DNA of 32,430 bases from DATAMF01 sp964472565 (GTDB lineage Bacteria; Chloroflexota; Anaerolineae; Aggregatilineales; Aggregatilineaceae), in the NCBI GenBank assembly GCA_964472565.1, contig CAYYNB010000058.1, positions 1 to 32,430 on the forward strand, in the 5' to 3' direction. This document shows positions 7,073 through 15,859 of this stretch, in pieces. The position numbers and the translations under genes were made by a program. The notes below the pieces were generated by a model, which saw nothing but the letters and a program-made list of their open reading frames with translations, was not told the DNA's origin and did no database searches. Positions within the stretch are counted from its first letter, which is position 1. Every line of letters starts with the position of its first letter.

Positions 7073-8143
7073 ATGCAGATACCGGGTCCACTCGATCCCC
7101 ACGTGCATCTGCGTGGGCTGGACTGGTCACATAAGGGGACGTTCGCCAGCGAAACGGCGGCGGCCCTGGCAGGCGGTTATTGGGCAGTGCTGGATATGCC
7201 CAATACCGCTCCCTCCACCATTACACCTGATGCGCTGGATACCAAAATAGCGGCGCTGAGCGCGCAAGCTGTTTGCGATTGGGGCGTTTATTTTGGCGCG
7301 AGTCAAACCGACAGCAGCCCCTATTTTGAGCGCGTCTTCCCGCAGGTTTGCGGGTTGAAAATGTATAACAATGCCACCACCGGCACGCTGTTAATCGCGG
7401 AACAGGCCATTCGTGAACAGCACTTTCGCCACTGGCCGCAAGGCAAACCGATTGCCGTTCATGCCGAAGGACAGACGGTGGCTGAAATTCTGGATTTGGT
7501 TCGCCGCTACCGGACACCTACGCATTTCTGCCACATCAGCACCGCTGAAGAAATCGGGCTGCTGCGCCAGGCGAAAACCGAAGGGCTGCCCGTGACACTT
7601 GGCCTTACGCCGCATCACCTGTTTCTGACCGAAGACGATGTGCAAACGCTCGGCGTGTTTGGACGGATGAAGCCCGAACTCAAAACGAAGACCGATCAGC
7701 AGGCTTTGTGGGATGCGATTACCGATGGCCTGGCGGATGTAATCGAATCCGATCATGCGCCGCACACCCTCGCCGAAAAATCCGCTGCCACACCGCCGTC
7801 CGGTGTTCCGGGGTTAGAAACAACGCTCCCTCTGCTCTGCACAGCGGTTCGTGAAGGCCGTTTGAGCGCGGAACGCGTTATCGAACTGGTGGCGCGCCGC
7901 CCGCAGCAAATTTTCGGTGTGCAGCCGCCCACGGATACCTATACCATCATCGATCTGGATGCTTCCTACATCATCGAACGCGGGAACCTTACAACACGCT
8001 GCGGCTGGTCGCCGTTCGAAGGTATGCGTGTCTACGGAACCGTGCGTGAAGTCTGGATTCGCGGCCAAAAAGTCTTCGACGGTGAACAGGTTCTCGCCCC
8101 GTCCGGCTTCGGCCACAACTTATATGGTGAGGCAGTATCGTGA
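7073..8143 (+). CDS. pyrC: Dihydroorotase
   Basis: Reversibly cyclises N-carbamoyl-L-aspartate to dihydroorotate. The 356-residue amidohydrolase TIM barrel has all metal and substrate residues: H10-x-H12 followed by R14 (DPHVHLRG), the lysine expected to be carbamylated K96 (CGLKMYNN), H130 (AVHAEG), H154 (CHIS) and catalytic D227 (ESDHAPHT), with SGVPGLET after it. The N-terminus starts almost directly at the HxH motif, so the small beta domain of longer dihydroorotases is reduced; the second half of that domain may be formed by the C-terminal strands (~300-345). It starts 3 bases after pyrB without a clear SD, suggesting translational coupling, and overlaps pyrD by 4 bases (GTGA). Confidence 0.95.
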   Translation: MQIPGPLDPHVHLRGLDWSHKGTFASETAAALAGGYWAVLDMPNTAPSTITPDALDTKIAALSAQAVCDWGVYFGASQTDSSPYFERVFPQVCGLKMYNNATTGTLLIAEQAIREQHFRHWPQGKPIAVHAEGQTVAEILDLVRRYRTPTHFCHISTAEEIGLLRQAKTEGLPVTLGLTPHHLFLTEDDVQTLGVFGRMKPELKTKTDQQALWDAITDGLADVIESDHAPHTLAEKSAATPPSGVPGLETTLPLLCTAVREGRLSAERVIELVARRPQQIFGVQPPTDTYTIIDLDASYIIERGNLTTRCGWSPFEGMRVYGTVREVWIRGQKVFDGEQVLAPSGFGHNLYGEAVS

Positions 8144-9249
8144 TTCGCTCTATCTTCCTGAAGACCTATTCCATCGGCTACGAGTGGCTGGCACGCCCGA
8201 TTATTTTTCGTGCTTCGGCGCAGACCGCCCACGAACAGATGAAAGGCTGTCTGCGGTTACTGGATCGCATGCCCGCGCCGGTGATCGAGGCGGCGCGTCG
8301 TCTGTCCCTGCCCCATCATCCCGTTATCGTCGGCGGTGTGACTCTCGACTCGCCGCTGATTCTGGCGGCAGGATTGGTCAAAGGTGACGGTTTCGACTCT
8401 GAAGAAGCCGCGCTGCAAGCGATGCAGCGTAACCAGAACATCATCCCCGGCTGGCGGAATATGCCGCGTTTAGTGGGTCCAATTGAATATGGCTCGTTCA
8501 CGCGTTGGCCGCGTTTGGGTAACAGCGGCACCGTCGTCTGGCGCGATGTGCCGAACCGTTCCACGCAAAACCGGGTTGGGCTGCGCAATCCCGGCGTGAA
8601 CGCAGCCGCGGAATTTTTAGTAAAATGCCAGCACCAGCTCCCGAAAACATTCGGGATCAATCTTGCGGTCAGTCCGGGTGTGGACGATCCGGCGGAACAA
8701 AGCGCAGAAGTACTGGCCGGATTAGCGGCTTTTGTGGAACGCGGCCTGCGCCCAGCGTGGTTTACGCTTAATTTGAGCTGTCCCAACACCGAAGACGATC
8801 CGAACGGGCACCAGACCGCCGAGCAGACCGCGCATATTTGCCGCGCAGCGGTAAACTATCTGCAAGGCATTCCGCTGTGGGTGAAAATTGGGCCAACGCT
8901 GTCAGATGAGCAATATGGTCGCCTGATGCACGTCTTCGCGGAAACAGGCGTCCGCGCGGTGGTCGCCACCAATACTCTGCCCATGCCCGCGCCGGATAAT
9001 CCCTCGGTGATGGCCGGTGTCGCAGGCCAAAAGCTGTTGGCGCGTGCGCTGGCGGTAGTTGAAATGCTGGCAAACGAAAAGATGCAGCATCAATCTCCTG
9101 TTGATGTGGTAGGCTGCGGCGGAATCAGCACGGGAGCGGACTGTCGGCAGTTTTTGCAAGCCGGAGCCGCAGCGGTGCAATACTGGTCGGTCATGATCTA
9201 TCGCGGTCCATTGGCGGGTGCGGTTATCGCCCAGGAGGCTAAGTTCTAA
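8140..9249 (+). CDS. pyrD: Dihydroorotate dehydrogenase (class 2-like frame with a class 1-type cysteine)
   Basis: Oxidises dihydroorotate to orotate with FMN. The 369-residue protein has a class-2-like N-terminal extension (residues 1-45, SIFLKTYSIGYEWLARPIIF), which in that class docks the enzyme to the membrane quinone pool. The barrel shows LILAAGLVKGDGF, NRVGLRNPG, FTLNLSCPNT, K249 in WVKIGPTLS, VVATNT, GCGGIS and VQYWSVMIYRGP. The loop residue at the catalytic-base position is C214 (NLSC), the class 1 residue; class 2 enzymes normally have Ser. No pyrK is present, which fits a quinone or other acceptor rather than NAD. The GTG start overlaps the pyrC stop by 4 bases, with a TGAGG SD at 8128-8132. 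Possibly a divergent clade of DHODH. Confidence 0.92.
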   Translation: MIRSIFLKTYSIGYEWLARPIIFRASAQTAHEQMKGCLRLLDRMPAPVIEAARRLSLPHHPVIVGGVTLDSPLILAAGLVKGDGFDSEEAALQAMQRNQNIIPGWRNMPRLVGPIEYGSFTRWPRLGNSGTVVWRDVPNRSTQNRVGLRNPGVNAAAEFLVKCQHQLPKTFGINLAVSPGVDDPAEQSAEVLAGLAAFVERGLRPAWFTLNLSCPNTEDDPNGHQTAEQTAHICRAAVNYLQGIPLWVKIGPTLSDEQYGRLMHVFAETGVRAVVATNTLPMPAPDNPSVMAGVAGQKLLARALAVVEMLANEKMQHQSPVDVVGCGGISTGADCRQFLQAGAAAVQYWSVMIYRGPLAGAVIAQEAKF

Positions 9250-9887
9250 TGCAATCCAACGCTTCAGAAATCGCCCAGGCCTTACTCAAAATTGGCGCGG
9301 TCATTTTTACGCCCCATCAGCCCATCACCTTTAAGTCGGGCATTCTTTCCCCGGTATATGTCGATAACCGGCGGCTTCCCTTCTGGCCGGGCGAGTGGAA
9401 GAACGTGATCCAGGGCTTTGCCCGGTTGATCGCAGAAGAGAAACTCACTTTTGATGTGATCGCCGGAATCGAAGCTGCCGGAATTCCACACAGCGCGGCA
9501 TTGGCTTTCAGCCTGGAAAAACCGTCGGTTTTCATTCGCAAGCAGGCGAAAGAACATGGCACACGCAGCCGGATCGAAGGCGGCGATGTCGCGGGCAAAC
9601 GGGTGCTGCTGGTCGAAGATTTGGTCACAATGGGCGGCAGCAGTCTATCGGGTGTGGAAGCGCTGCGCGACGTGGGCGCAGTGGTCGAACACTGTCTGTG
9701 TATCACCACTTATGGGTTCCCCGAATCACAGCAGGCGTTTGATGCGGCACAGGTTCACCTGCATCCCCTGACGCCGTTCCGTGTGATCGCGGAAGAAGCA
9801 GTCCGGTTAGGCCAGTTCGGTACGTCGGAACTCGAAACAATCGATGCCTGGATGCGCGATCCGCACCATTGGTCAAAAAAGGAGTAA
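9249..9887 (+). CDS. pyrE: Orotate phosphoribosyltransferase
   Basis: Joins orotate and PRPP to give OMP. The 212-residue type I phosphoribosyltransferase has the N-terminal hood segment FKSGILSPVYVDNRRLP (~28-44), IAGIEAAGIPHSAALA in the pyrophosphate-loop region (~71-86), a flexible-loop segment RKQAKEHGTRSRIEG (~97-111) and the PRPP motif VLLVEDLVTMGGSS (119-132). Its ATG overlaps the pyrD stop by one base (TAATG), with SD AGGAGG at 9233-9238. It is followed 6 bases later by pyrF. Confidence 0.96.
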   Translation: MQSNASEIAQALLKIGAVIFTPHQPITFKSGILSPVYVDNRRLPFWPGEWKNVIQGFARLIAEEKLTFDVIAGIEAAGIPHSAALAFSLEKPSVFIRKQAKEHGTRSRIEGGDVAGKRVLLVEDLVTMGGSSLSGVEALRDVGAVVEHCLCITTYGFPESQQAFDAAQVHLHPLTPFRVIAEEAVRLGQFGTSELETIDAWMRDPHHWSKKE

Positions 9888-9893
9888 CATCCG

Positions 9894-10694
9894 ATGGGTA
9901 ACGTTATTGATAAGTACAACTCGCGTGCTGATACGGTCAACTCGCTGCTGTGCGTCGGGCTGGACAGCGAGTATGAACGGCTTCCCGAACGGTTTAAAGA
10001 TGCCCAACTGCCGCAGTTTGCCTTCAACCGCTGGATCATCGAACAAACCTACTGGTATGTGAGCGCCTACAAGCCGAACATGGCTTTTTATGAGGCGCGC
10101 GGTGAAGAAGGGCTGCGTTCGTTGGTGATGACGATGGATTATCTGCGCTACCAGCATCCCGACATTCTAACCATTTGCGATGCCAAACGCGCCGATATTG
10201 GATCGACCAATCAGGGTTATGTCGCCGGGCTGTTGGATCGGTTGGGCTTCGATGCCATCACCCTGAATCCCTACCTGGGACGTGAAGCGCTCGCCCCATT
10301 CCTCAACCGGGCCGACAAGGGCTGCATTCTGCTGTGCCGCACCTCGAATCCAGGTGCCGGTGAATTTCAGGATTTAAAAATCGAAGGCCAACCGCTCTGG
10401 CGCGTGGTGGCCGAGCGTATCGCCCAGGAATGGAATGCCAACAACAACTGCATGCTGGTTGCCGGAGCCACCTATCCCGACGAACTGCGGGCAATCCGCG
10501 CGGCAGTCGGCGAGATGACTCTGCTGGTGCCGGGCATTGGTGCGCAGGGCGGCGACGTGGAACAAACCGTGCGCGCCGGGTTGAACACGCAGAAAAAAGG
10601 CATGATCATCAATGTCTCGCGCAGCATTCTCTTTGCCGAGAATCCGCAGCACGAAGCCGAGACTCTGCGCGATCAGATCAACCAATATCGCTGA
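9894..10694 (+). CDS. pyrF: Orotidine 5'-phosphate decarboxylase (long, type 2)
   Basis: Decarboxylates OMP to UMP, completing the pathway. The 266-residue barrel belongs to the longer subfamily found in eukaryote-like and some bacterial lineages: LCVGLDSEYERLP near the N-terminus, KPNMAFYEA, the catalytic tetrad motif D96-A-K98-R-A-D101 (CDAKRADIG) and the phosphate-loop region LLVPGIGAQGGD. The SD AAGGAG overlaps the pyrE stop codon, 9 bases before ATG, so the two are coupled. No clear terminator follows; the 74-base gap to the next gene contains a 10-bp palindrome TTATCGATAA (10695-10704) and a weak CATAAT -10 box (10742-10747). Confidence 0.96.
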   Translation: MGNVIDKYNSRADTVNSLLCVGLDSEYERLPERFKDAQLPQFAFNRWIIEQTYWYVSAYKPNMAFYEARGEEGLRSLVMTMDYLRYQHPDILTICDAKRADIGSTNQGYVAGLLDRLGFDAITLNPYLGREALAPFLNRADKGCILLCRTSNPGAGEFQDLKIEGQPLWRVVAERIAQEWNANNNCMLVAGATYPDELRAIRAAVGEMTLLVPGIGAQGGDVEQTVRAGLNTQKKGMIINVSRSILFAENPQHEAETLRDQINQYR

Positions 10695-10768
10695 TTATCG
10701 ATAAATAAGCAGGGGATGTTATAACTGAGCTACACTTCAACCATAATAACCGAAGGAGATTTGAAGTT

Positions 10769-13201
10769 ATGCTTAAAAAGTTATGTCTCCTGCTGTTGAT
10801 TCCGCTGCTTTTCCCATTTCATGTGACCGCTCAAAGCACGCTCCCAGAGGAAACGTTCAATTTGCCTGGGCTGGATGGCGAAGTGAGCGTCCGCTATGAT
10901 GAATGGGGCATTCCCAACATATACGCTACAACGCCCCATGATTTAGCGATGGCGCAGGGTTTTATCCATGCAGCAGATCGCTGGTGGCAAATGGAATGGT
11001 TCAGGCATCAGGGAACCGGGCGGTTGTCCGAACTGGCGGGATCATCGTTAGCTGAAACAGATATCCTGCTCCGCACATTGGGTTTGGAACGCAATGCTCA
11101 AAACGATCTGGCGCTACTTCCACAGGAAGTACTCGATCTGCTGCAAGCCTACGCCGATGGTGTGAATGCCTGGTTAGCCGATAAAAAACCGGAAGAGGCC
11201 GCCATTGAGTATCTCTACCTCAACCAACTGATCCAGGCTTCGGGCGGCCAACCGATCACAGAGATCGAACCCTGGATTCCGCTCAACAGCATTACGTGGC
11301 TGCATGTGATGTCGTTAGGGCTGAACGGTAATTTCTTTTATGAATTGGTCCGCTGGGAGGCACTTCAGAACAATTCGCCCGAAGAACTGGCGGCGATTGC
11401 GCCCGGTTATGACTACGCAACCATGCCGCTGATTATGGAACCGGGTTGGCAGCCGCAGCCCGCCCCCGTCACCCACTATAACGTTGATGCGCTGGCAAAA
11501 ATCCCCGGCCTCAAAAACATTGCCCAACTGGGACAATTGGGGTTGGGATCGAACAACTGGGTCGTAAGCGGCGCTCTCACCGAAAGCGGCAAGCCGCTGC
11601 TGGCCAACGATCCGCATATTTCGATCCAGATGCCTTCTGTCTGGTATGAAAATGGACTGCACTGTGTGGAAGTCACCGACGCCTGCCCCTATGATGTGAG
11701 CGGCTACAGCTTTGCCAGTACGCCGTTTGTGGTGCTGGGCCATAATCAAACAATTGGCTGGGGCGCAACGAATGTGGGCACCGATGTGCAGGACCTGTAC
11801 GTGCTGGAAATCAACCCCGACAACCCCCTGCAATACCGTTATGAGGGTGAATGGGCCGATATGGACGTGATCACTGAAACGATAACAAGCTGGGACAGTG
11901 AGCCACAGGAAATACAAATTCGGATGACGCATTTCGGGCCGGTGGTCAACGATCTGTTTGACGTGAAACAGCCGATGGCGCTGCGCTGGGGTGCCGCCGA
12001 TGGCAACCACACGTTTGAAGCCATTGTGATGACGAACCGGGCCAGCAATTGGGATGAATTTCAGGATGCTATGGCGCGCTTCGATTCGCCTGCCCAAAAC
12101 TTTGTTTATGCCGATGTAGACGGCAACATCGGTTATATCATGACCGGCCTCGTACCGAAACGCACGGCGGGTCAGGATGGAACCGTTCCAGTGGATGGAA
12201 CAACCAGCGCGTTTGAATGGCAAGGGTACGTCGATCCGATGCAGAATCCGCGCCTGTTCAATCCCGCCGCGAACTACATTGTCACCGCCAACAATGCGGT
12301 GCTGTCCCCAGACGATTTTCCATATCTTATTACGCGTGATTGGGAATATGGTTATCGCGCGGCGCGCATCGAAGAACTGCTGCAATCGTATGAAAAACAC
12401 AGCCCGGAGACATTCGCCGCCATCCAGTTCGATAACTATAGCTGGGCGGCATCCTTGTTGGTGCCTGCGGCGGCGGAAATGGATTTTGAGGACGAGCGGT
12501 TGAATGCAGCGGCGGACTGGCTGGGCGAATGGGATTTTCAGTCTGACGCAGACAGTCCACAAGCCGCCTTGTTCAATGTATTCTGGCGCGAATTTGCGCT
12601 TGTGGCGCTGGATGAACTCCCCGATTATGAGCAGTCATTTACCACGTTCCAGCTTTCGCGCCTGCTGGCGGATGACCAGCATCCACTCTGGAATAACGGC
12701 GCACTGAGTACCAGCGATCCAACCCAAATTACCGGAAAAGCCCTAAAACGGGCGCTGACGTTTATGGAAGTGTATTACGGAACGGATCGCGCGGCGTGGC
12801 GTTGGGGTGATGTACATCAGGCGCGTTTCCTGGCGGCTCCGCTGGGACAACTTCCTTCGGGGCTTGATCCGCAGCTTGACGCGCTGCTGCCGCTGTTATT
12901 CACATTTTTTAACCGTGAAACAGGTGTGAGCGGCGGCGCGGCGATTATCAATGCGACCTCCTGGATCATTGATGCGGACAGTTTCGATGTGAGCAGCCTG
13001 CCCAGCATGCGTATGATTCTCGACTTCAGCGATTTCGAAAACTCGCGCTTCATCCACACAACGGGACAAAGTGGAAATCCGCAAAGTCCGCACTATGATG
13101 ATTTCATCGATCTGTGGGCCAGCGGACAATATCTTGAACACAACTACACACCGGAAACGGTAGAAGCCCATACAGCAGTGATATGGACGCTGCAACCGTA
13201 A
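10769..13201 (+). CDS. Secreted penicillin-acylase-family Ntn hydrolase
   Basis: An 810-residue precursor with a classic signal peptide (MLKKLCLLLLIPLLF..., cleavage probably near TAQ-S, residues 21-23) and no lipobox cysteine. The family matures by self-cleavage at a Gly-Ser junction: G260-S261 in LGSNNWVVSG, with S261 becoming the N-terminal nucleophile of the beta chain. Other family marks are NDPHI near 290, a GHNQTIGWGATNVGTDVQDLY stretch and FVYADVDGNIGYIMTG. The alpha chain holds YDEWGIPNIYA and the DLAMAQGFIHAADRWWQMEW block. The substrate cannot be assigned; relatives cut beta-lactam side chains, acyl-homoserine lactones or other amides. The SD AAGGAG lies 9 bases upstream, and a terminator follows. 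It may be co-transcribed weakly from pyr. Confidence 0.9.
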   Translation: MLKKLCLLLLIPLLFPFHVTAQSTLPEETFNLPGLDGEVSVRYDEWGIPNIYATTPHDLAMAQGFIHAADRWWQMEWFRHQGTGRLSELAGSSLAETDILLRTLGLERNAQNDLALLPQEVLDLLQAYADGVNAWLADKKPEEAAIEYLYLNQLIQASGGQPITEIEPWIPLNSITWLHVMSLGLNGNFFYELVRWEALQNNSPEELAAIAPGYDYATMPLIMEPGWQPQPAPVTHYNVDALAKIPGLKNIAQLGQLGLGSNNWVVSGALTESGKPLLANDPHISIQMPSVWYENGLHCVEVTDACPYDVSGYSFASTPFVVLGHNQTIGWGATNVGTDVQDLYVLEINPDNPLQYRYEGEWADMDVITETITSWDSEPQEIQIRMTHFGPVVNDLFDVKQPMALRWGAADGNHTFEAIVMTNRASNWDEFQDAMARFDSPAQNFVYADVDGNIGYIMTGLVPKRTAGQDGTVPVDGTTSAFEWQGYVDPMQNPRLFNPAANYIVTANNAVLSPDDFPYLITRDWEYGYRAARIEELLQSYEKHSPETFAAIQFDNYSWAASLLVPAAAEMDFEDERLNAAADWLGEWDFQSDADSPQAALFNVFWREFALVALDELPDYEQSFTTFQLSRLLADDQHPLWNNGALSTSDPTQITGKALKRALTFMEVYYGTDRAAWRWGDVHQARFLAAPLGQLPSGLDPQLDALLPLLFTFFNRETGVSGGAAIINATSWIIDADSFDVSSLPSMRMILDFSDFENSRFIHTTGQSGNPQSPHYDDFIDLWASGQYLEHNYTPETVEAHTAVIWTLQP

Positions 13202-13223
13202 CGCATCGCCTTATCAAACAGAC

Positions 13224-13253
13224 AGCCTGCTTTCGAAAAGAGCAGGCTTTTTT
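13224..13253 (+). terminator. Rho-independent terminator after the acylase gene
   Basis: Perfect 8-bp stem AGCCTGCT (13224-13231) / AGCAGGCT (13241-13248), a 9-base loop and a T6 run ending at 13253, 23 bases after the stop codon. Confidence 0.9.
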
Positions 13254-13271
13254 GTAAATACATCCAATGGC

Positions 13272-13299
13272 TTGGAATGGCAGGCAGCAATGTTAAAAT
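13272..13299 (+). promoter_or_regulatory. Extended -10 promoter of the beta-mannosidase gene
   Basis: TTGGAA (13272-13277), a 16-base spacer and TAAAAT (13294-13299) preceded by TG at 13291-13292 (TGnTAAAAT). Predicted start near 13306, about 31 bases before the chosen ATG at 13337. No LacI-type palindrome is seen here. Confidence 0.65.
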
Positions 13300-13336
13300 T
13301 AGGACACGAAATTTCATACTAAAAGGCCAGGAAATA

Positions 13337-15790
13337 ATGTTCAATAAAATCAGTTTAAGCGGTGAATGGGAACTGTATCGAGCCAGGGAGAACCAGTCAA
13401 TCCCGGCGGTTGTGCCGGGATGTGTCCACCTGGATTTGCTCCGCGCCAAACAAATAGAAGATCCATTTTATGATGACAACGAATCCGACCTGCTGTGGAT
13501 TGGGGAAACGGATTGGATATATACACGGCAGTTCAGTGTCCCCGCGGAATTTCTTCAGCAGCCCACCATCCTTGTGCGGTGTCATGGATTAGATACCCTG
13601 GCAGCAGTCGAGATCAACGGGATCACGGTTGGTAAAGCGGACAATATGTTTCGCGTGTGGGAATTTGATGTGAAACCCTACATCAAAGCGGGCAACAATA
13701 CGATCTCGGTACGCTTTGATGCGCCCATGCCCTATCTACGGACGAAGGAAGCCGCAAACGGCGTGCTGCCCGCCTGGATCGGCAACTACCGCCAGAACGG
13801 CGGCGGATGGCTGCGTAAGGAGCCGTGTAACTTCGGCTGGGACTGGGGTCCAATGGTCGTGACCAGCGGCATCTGGCGGGAAATTGAACTCATCAGTTTT
13901 GATGCGCGGCTGGCCGATGTCCAGATTCAGCAGGAACACCAGGTCGGTGGTGCGGTGCAGCTTCACCTTCATACTCAGGTCGATCTCGGCGGACGTGAAA
14001 AGCTCAGTGTGCGGGTGGAAATTTTGCGCGAGGATGTACTTGTTGCAACCAGTGTGCAGCCTGTATCTGGCGAACAAGAAGATTTCCAGCTTTTGATCGA
14101 AAAGCCTGAACTGTGGTGGGTCAACGGCATGGGCAACCAGCCGCTGTATCAGGTTATCGTTCAACTCATCGGTGATGAAGGCCAACCCATCGATGAATGG
14201 AAACGAAAGATCGGATTACGCACACTTACATTAGAACGGCACCCGGACGAATGGGGCGAATCATTTTATTTTGCCATTAACGGGGTTCCCTTTTTCGCAA
14301 AAGGCGCGGACTGGATTCCGGCAGATACATTTGCGCCGCGTCTCACCCGATCAGACTATGAAGCACTGATCCGCGATGCTGCTGCCGCCAATATGAACAT
14401 GCTGCGCGCATGGGGTGGCGGCCTTTATGAAGAAGATGACTTCTACGAGTTGTGCGACATCTATGGGATTACGGTGTGGCAAGATTTCATGTTTGCCTGC
14501 GCGACTTATCCGGCCTTTGATGCGGCATTTCTGGACAATGTGCGCGCCGAAGCCATCGATAATATCCGGCGGCTGCGGCACCACGCCTGTATCGCGCTGT
14601 GGTGTGGCAACAACGAACTGGAACAAGGATTGGTCGGTGACGAGTGGACTGACCACACCATGAGTTGGGAAGATTACGACAGGTTGTTTAATGCGCTGCT
14701 GCCGGAAGTCGTTGAAGCGGTTGATCCAGAGCGCGCCTATTGGCCGTGCAGTCCGCATACACCGGTGGGCGAACGAACGAATTGGATGAGTCCCGACAGC
14801 GGCGATGCGCACTTGTGGGGTGTGTGGCATGAAAGGCGACCTTTCGAATGGTACCGCAGTTGTTTGCACCGCTTTGTGAGTGAATTTGGCTTCCAATCTT
14901 TCCCGGAACCCGTGACCATCAACCCCATGATTAAAGCCGAAGAGCGCAATCTGACCAGCTATGGGATGGAATATCGCCAGCGCAGCGGAATCGGCAACAG
15001 CACCATTGTTCACTATTTGCTGGAATGGTTCCGGCTGCCCAATTCCTACGAGTCCAGCGTCTGGTTGAGCCAGATTCTGCAAGGCATGGGCGTTAAATAC
15101 GGGGTTGAGCACTGGCGGCGGCAAATGCCGCGCGTGATGGGTACCCTCTATTGGCAGTTGAACGACTGCTGGCCCGCCCCAAGCTGGTCCTCCATTGATG
15201 TGGATGGGCGGTGGAAAGCCTTACACTACATGGCGCGACGATTTTATGCGCCGCTGCTGATTTCGGGCGTCGAAACCCTGGAAGCGGGAACGGTTGATAT
15301 TCATGTGACCAGCGACCGGCTCGATCCATGCGACGGAACGGTAACGTGGGAGCTTATCTCTACAACAGGCGAGGTGATCCGCAAGGGGCAAAGCGGCGTT
15401 ACGATTGGCGCGCAGCAAGATACCATGATCCAAACGCTGGACCTCAACGAGGATATTCAGCGCGTGGGGCAGCGCAATCTGATGGTCAAACTAGCGCTTA
15501 GCGTAGATGGAAAAGCTGTGTCGGAAAATCTGGTGTTATTTGTCCGGCCTAAACATTTGACGCTGGTAAACCCAGGGATTCAAGTCAGGATTGATCAACA
15601 GCAGGCACAGATCGAACTGTCTGCCGATCATCCGGCGCTGTGGGTTTGGTTATCAACTCCCGATGGTCAGGCTGTCTTTTCAGATAGTTTTTTCCATCTG
15701 TTCCCCGGCGAAACAAAACGGATCAGCATCGAGGGCGAAGCCAATCTTGACGCGGTGATGATTCAATCGCTGGTCGATACATACCAATAG
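13337..15790 (+). CDS. GH2-family beta-mannosidase
   Basis: Removes terminal beta-D-mannose from oligosaccharides or glycans. At 817 residues with no signal peptide it is cytoplasmic. Order: sugar-binding jelly-roll domain (~1-180, with FGWDWGP, a mark of beta-mannosidases), Ig-like GH2 domain (~185-290), a TIM barrel (~295-640) with acid/base E427 in WCGNNELEQG and nucleophile E516 in SEFGFQSF, then C-terminal beta domains. An ATG 60 bases upstream is also in frame but lies before the predicted transcription start; the ATG at 13337, with an AGGAA SD, gives the usual LSGEWELYR beginning. It stands alone between a terminator and a convergent hairpin, and faces the uronate operon. Substrate is inferred from family only. 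Confidence 0.93.
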   Translation: MFNKISLSGEWELYRARENQSIPAVVPGCVHLDLLRAKQIEDPFYDDNESDLLWIGETDWIYTRQFSVPAEFLQQPTILVRCHGLDTLAAVEINGITVGKADNMFRVWEFDVKPYIKAGNNTISVRFDAPMPYLRTKEAANGVLPAWIGNYRQNGGGWLRKEPCNFGWDWGPMVVTSGIWREIELISFDARLADVQIQQEHQVGGAVQLHLHTQVDLGGREKLSVRVEILREDVLVATSVQPVSGEQEDFQLLIEKPELWWVNGMGNQPLYQVIVQLIGDEGQPIDEWKRKIGLRTLTLERHPDEWGESFYFAINGVPFFAKGADWIPADTFAPRLTRSDYEALIRDAAAANMNMLRAWGGGLYEEDDFYELCDIYGITVWQDFMFACATYPAFDAAFLDNVRAEAIDNIRRLRHHACIALWCGNNELEQGLVGDEWTDHTMSWEDYDRLFNALLPEVVEAVDPERAYWPCSPHTPVGERTNWMSPDSGDAHLWGVWHERRPFEWYRSCLHRFVSEFGFQSFPEPVTINPMIKAEERNLTSYGMEYRQRSGIGNSTIVHYLLEWFRLPNSYESSVWLSQILQGMGVKYGVEHWRRQMPRVMGTLYWQLNDCWPAPSWSSIDVDGRWKALHYMARRFYAPLLISGVETLEAGTVDIHVTSDRLDPCDGTVTWELISTTGEVIRKGQSGVTIGAQQDTMIQTLDLNEDIQRVGQRNLMVKLALSVDGKAVSENLVLFVRPKHLTLVNPGIQVRIDQQQAQIELSADHPALWVWLSTPDGQAVFSDSFFHLFPGETKRISIEGEANLDAVMIQSLVDTYQ

Positions 15791-15804
15791 GATTCGGTTG
15801 AAAG

Positions 15805-15842
15805 TTTTCCTCCTCTTGGGGTGATATTCAAGAGGAGGAAAA
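15805..15842. terminator. Palindromic hairpin between convergent genes
   Basis: Perfect 14-bp arms (TTTTCCTCCTCTTG 15805-15818 / CAAGAGGAGGAAAA 15829-15842) with a 10-base loop, 14 bases after the beta-mannosidase stop and 17 bases beyond the GH105 stop. There is no separate T tract on either strand, so it is a likely bidirectional transcript end but not a textbook one. Confidence 0.6.
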
Positions 15843-15859
15843 TGATTGATTCGGACCGC

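Noticed and set aside
6026..7108. Long minus-strand open frame (360 codons) opposite pyrB
   Set aside because: It is the antisense shadow of pyrB; the His/Val/Gly-rich translation has no domain, and pyrB is certain from its motifs.
11315..12562. Long minus-strand open frame (415 codons) inside the penicillin-acylase gene
   Set aside because: Antisense shadow of a gene with clear signal peptide and Ntn-hydrolase motifs; no SD or recognisable domain of its own.
13277..13336. Upstream ATG for the beta-mannosidase
   Set aside because: It lies before the predicted transcription start, inside the extended -10 promoter; the 20 extra residues do not fit the usual GH2 N-terminus.
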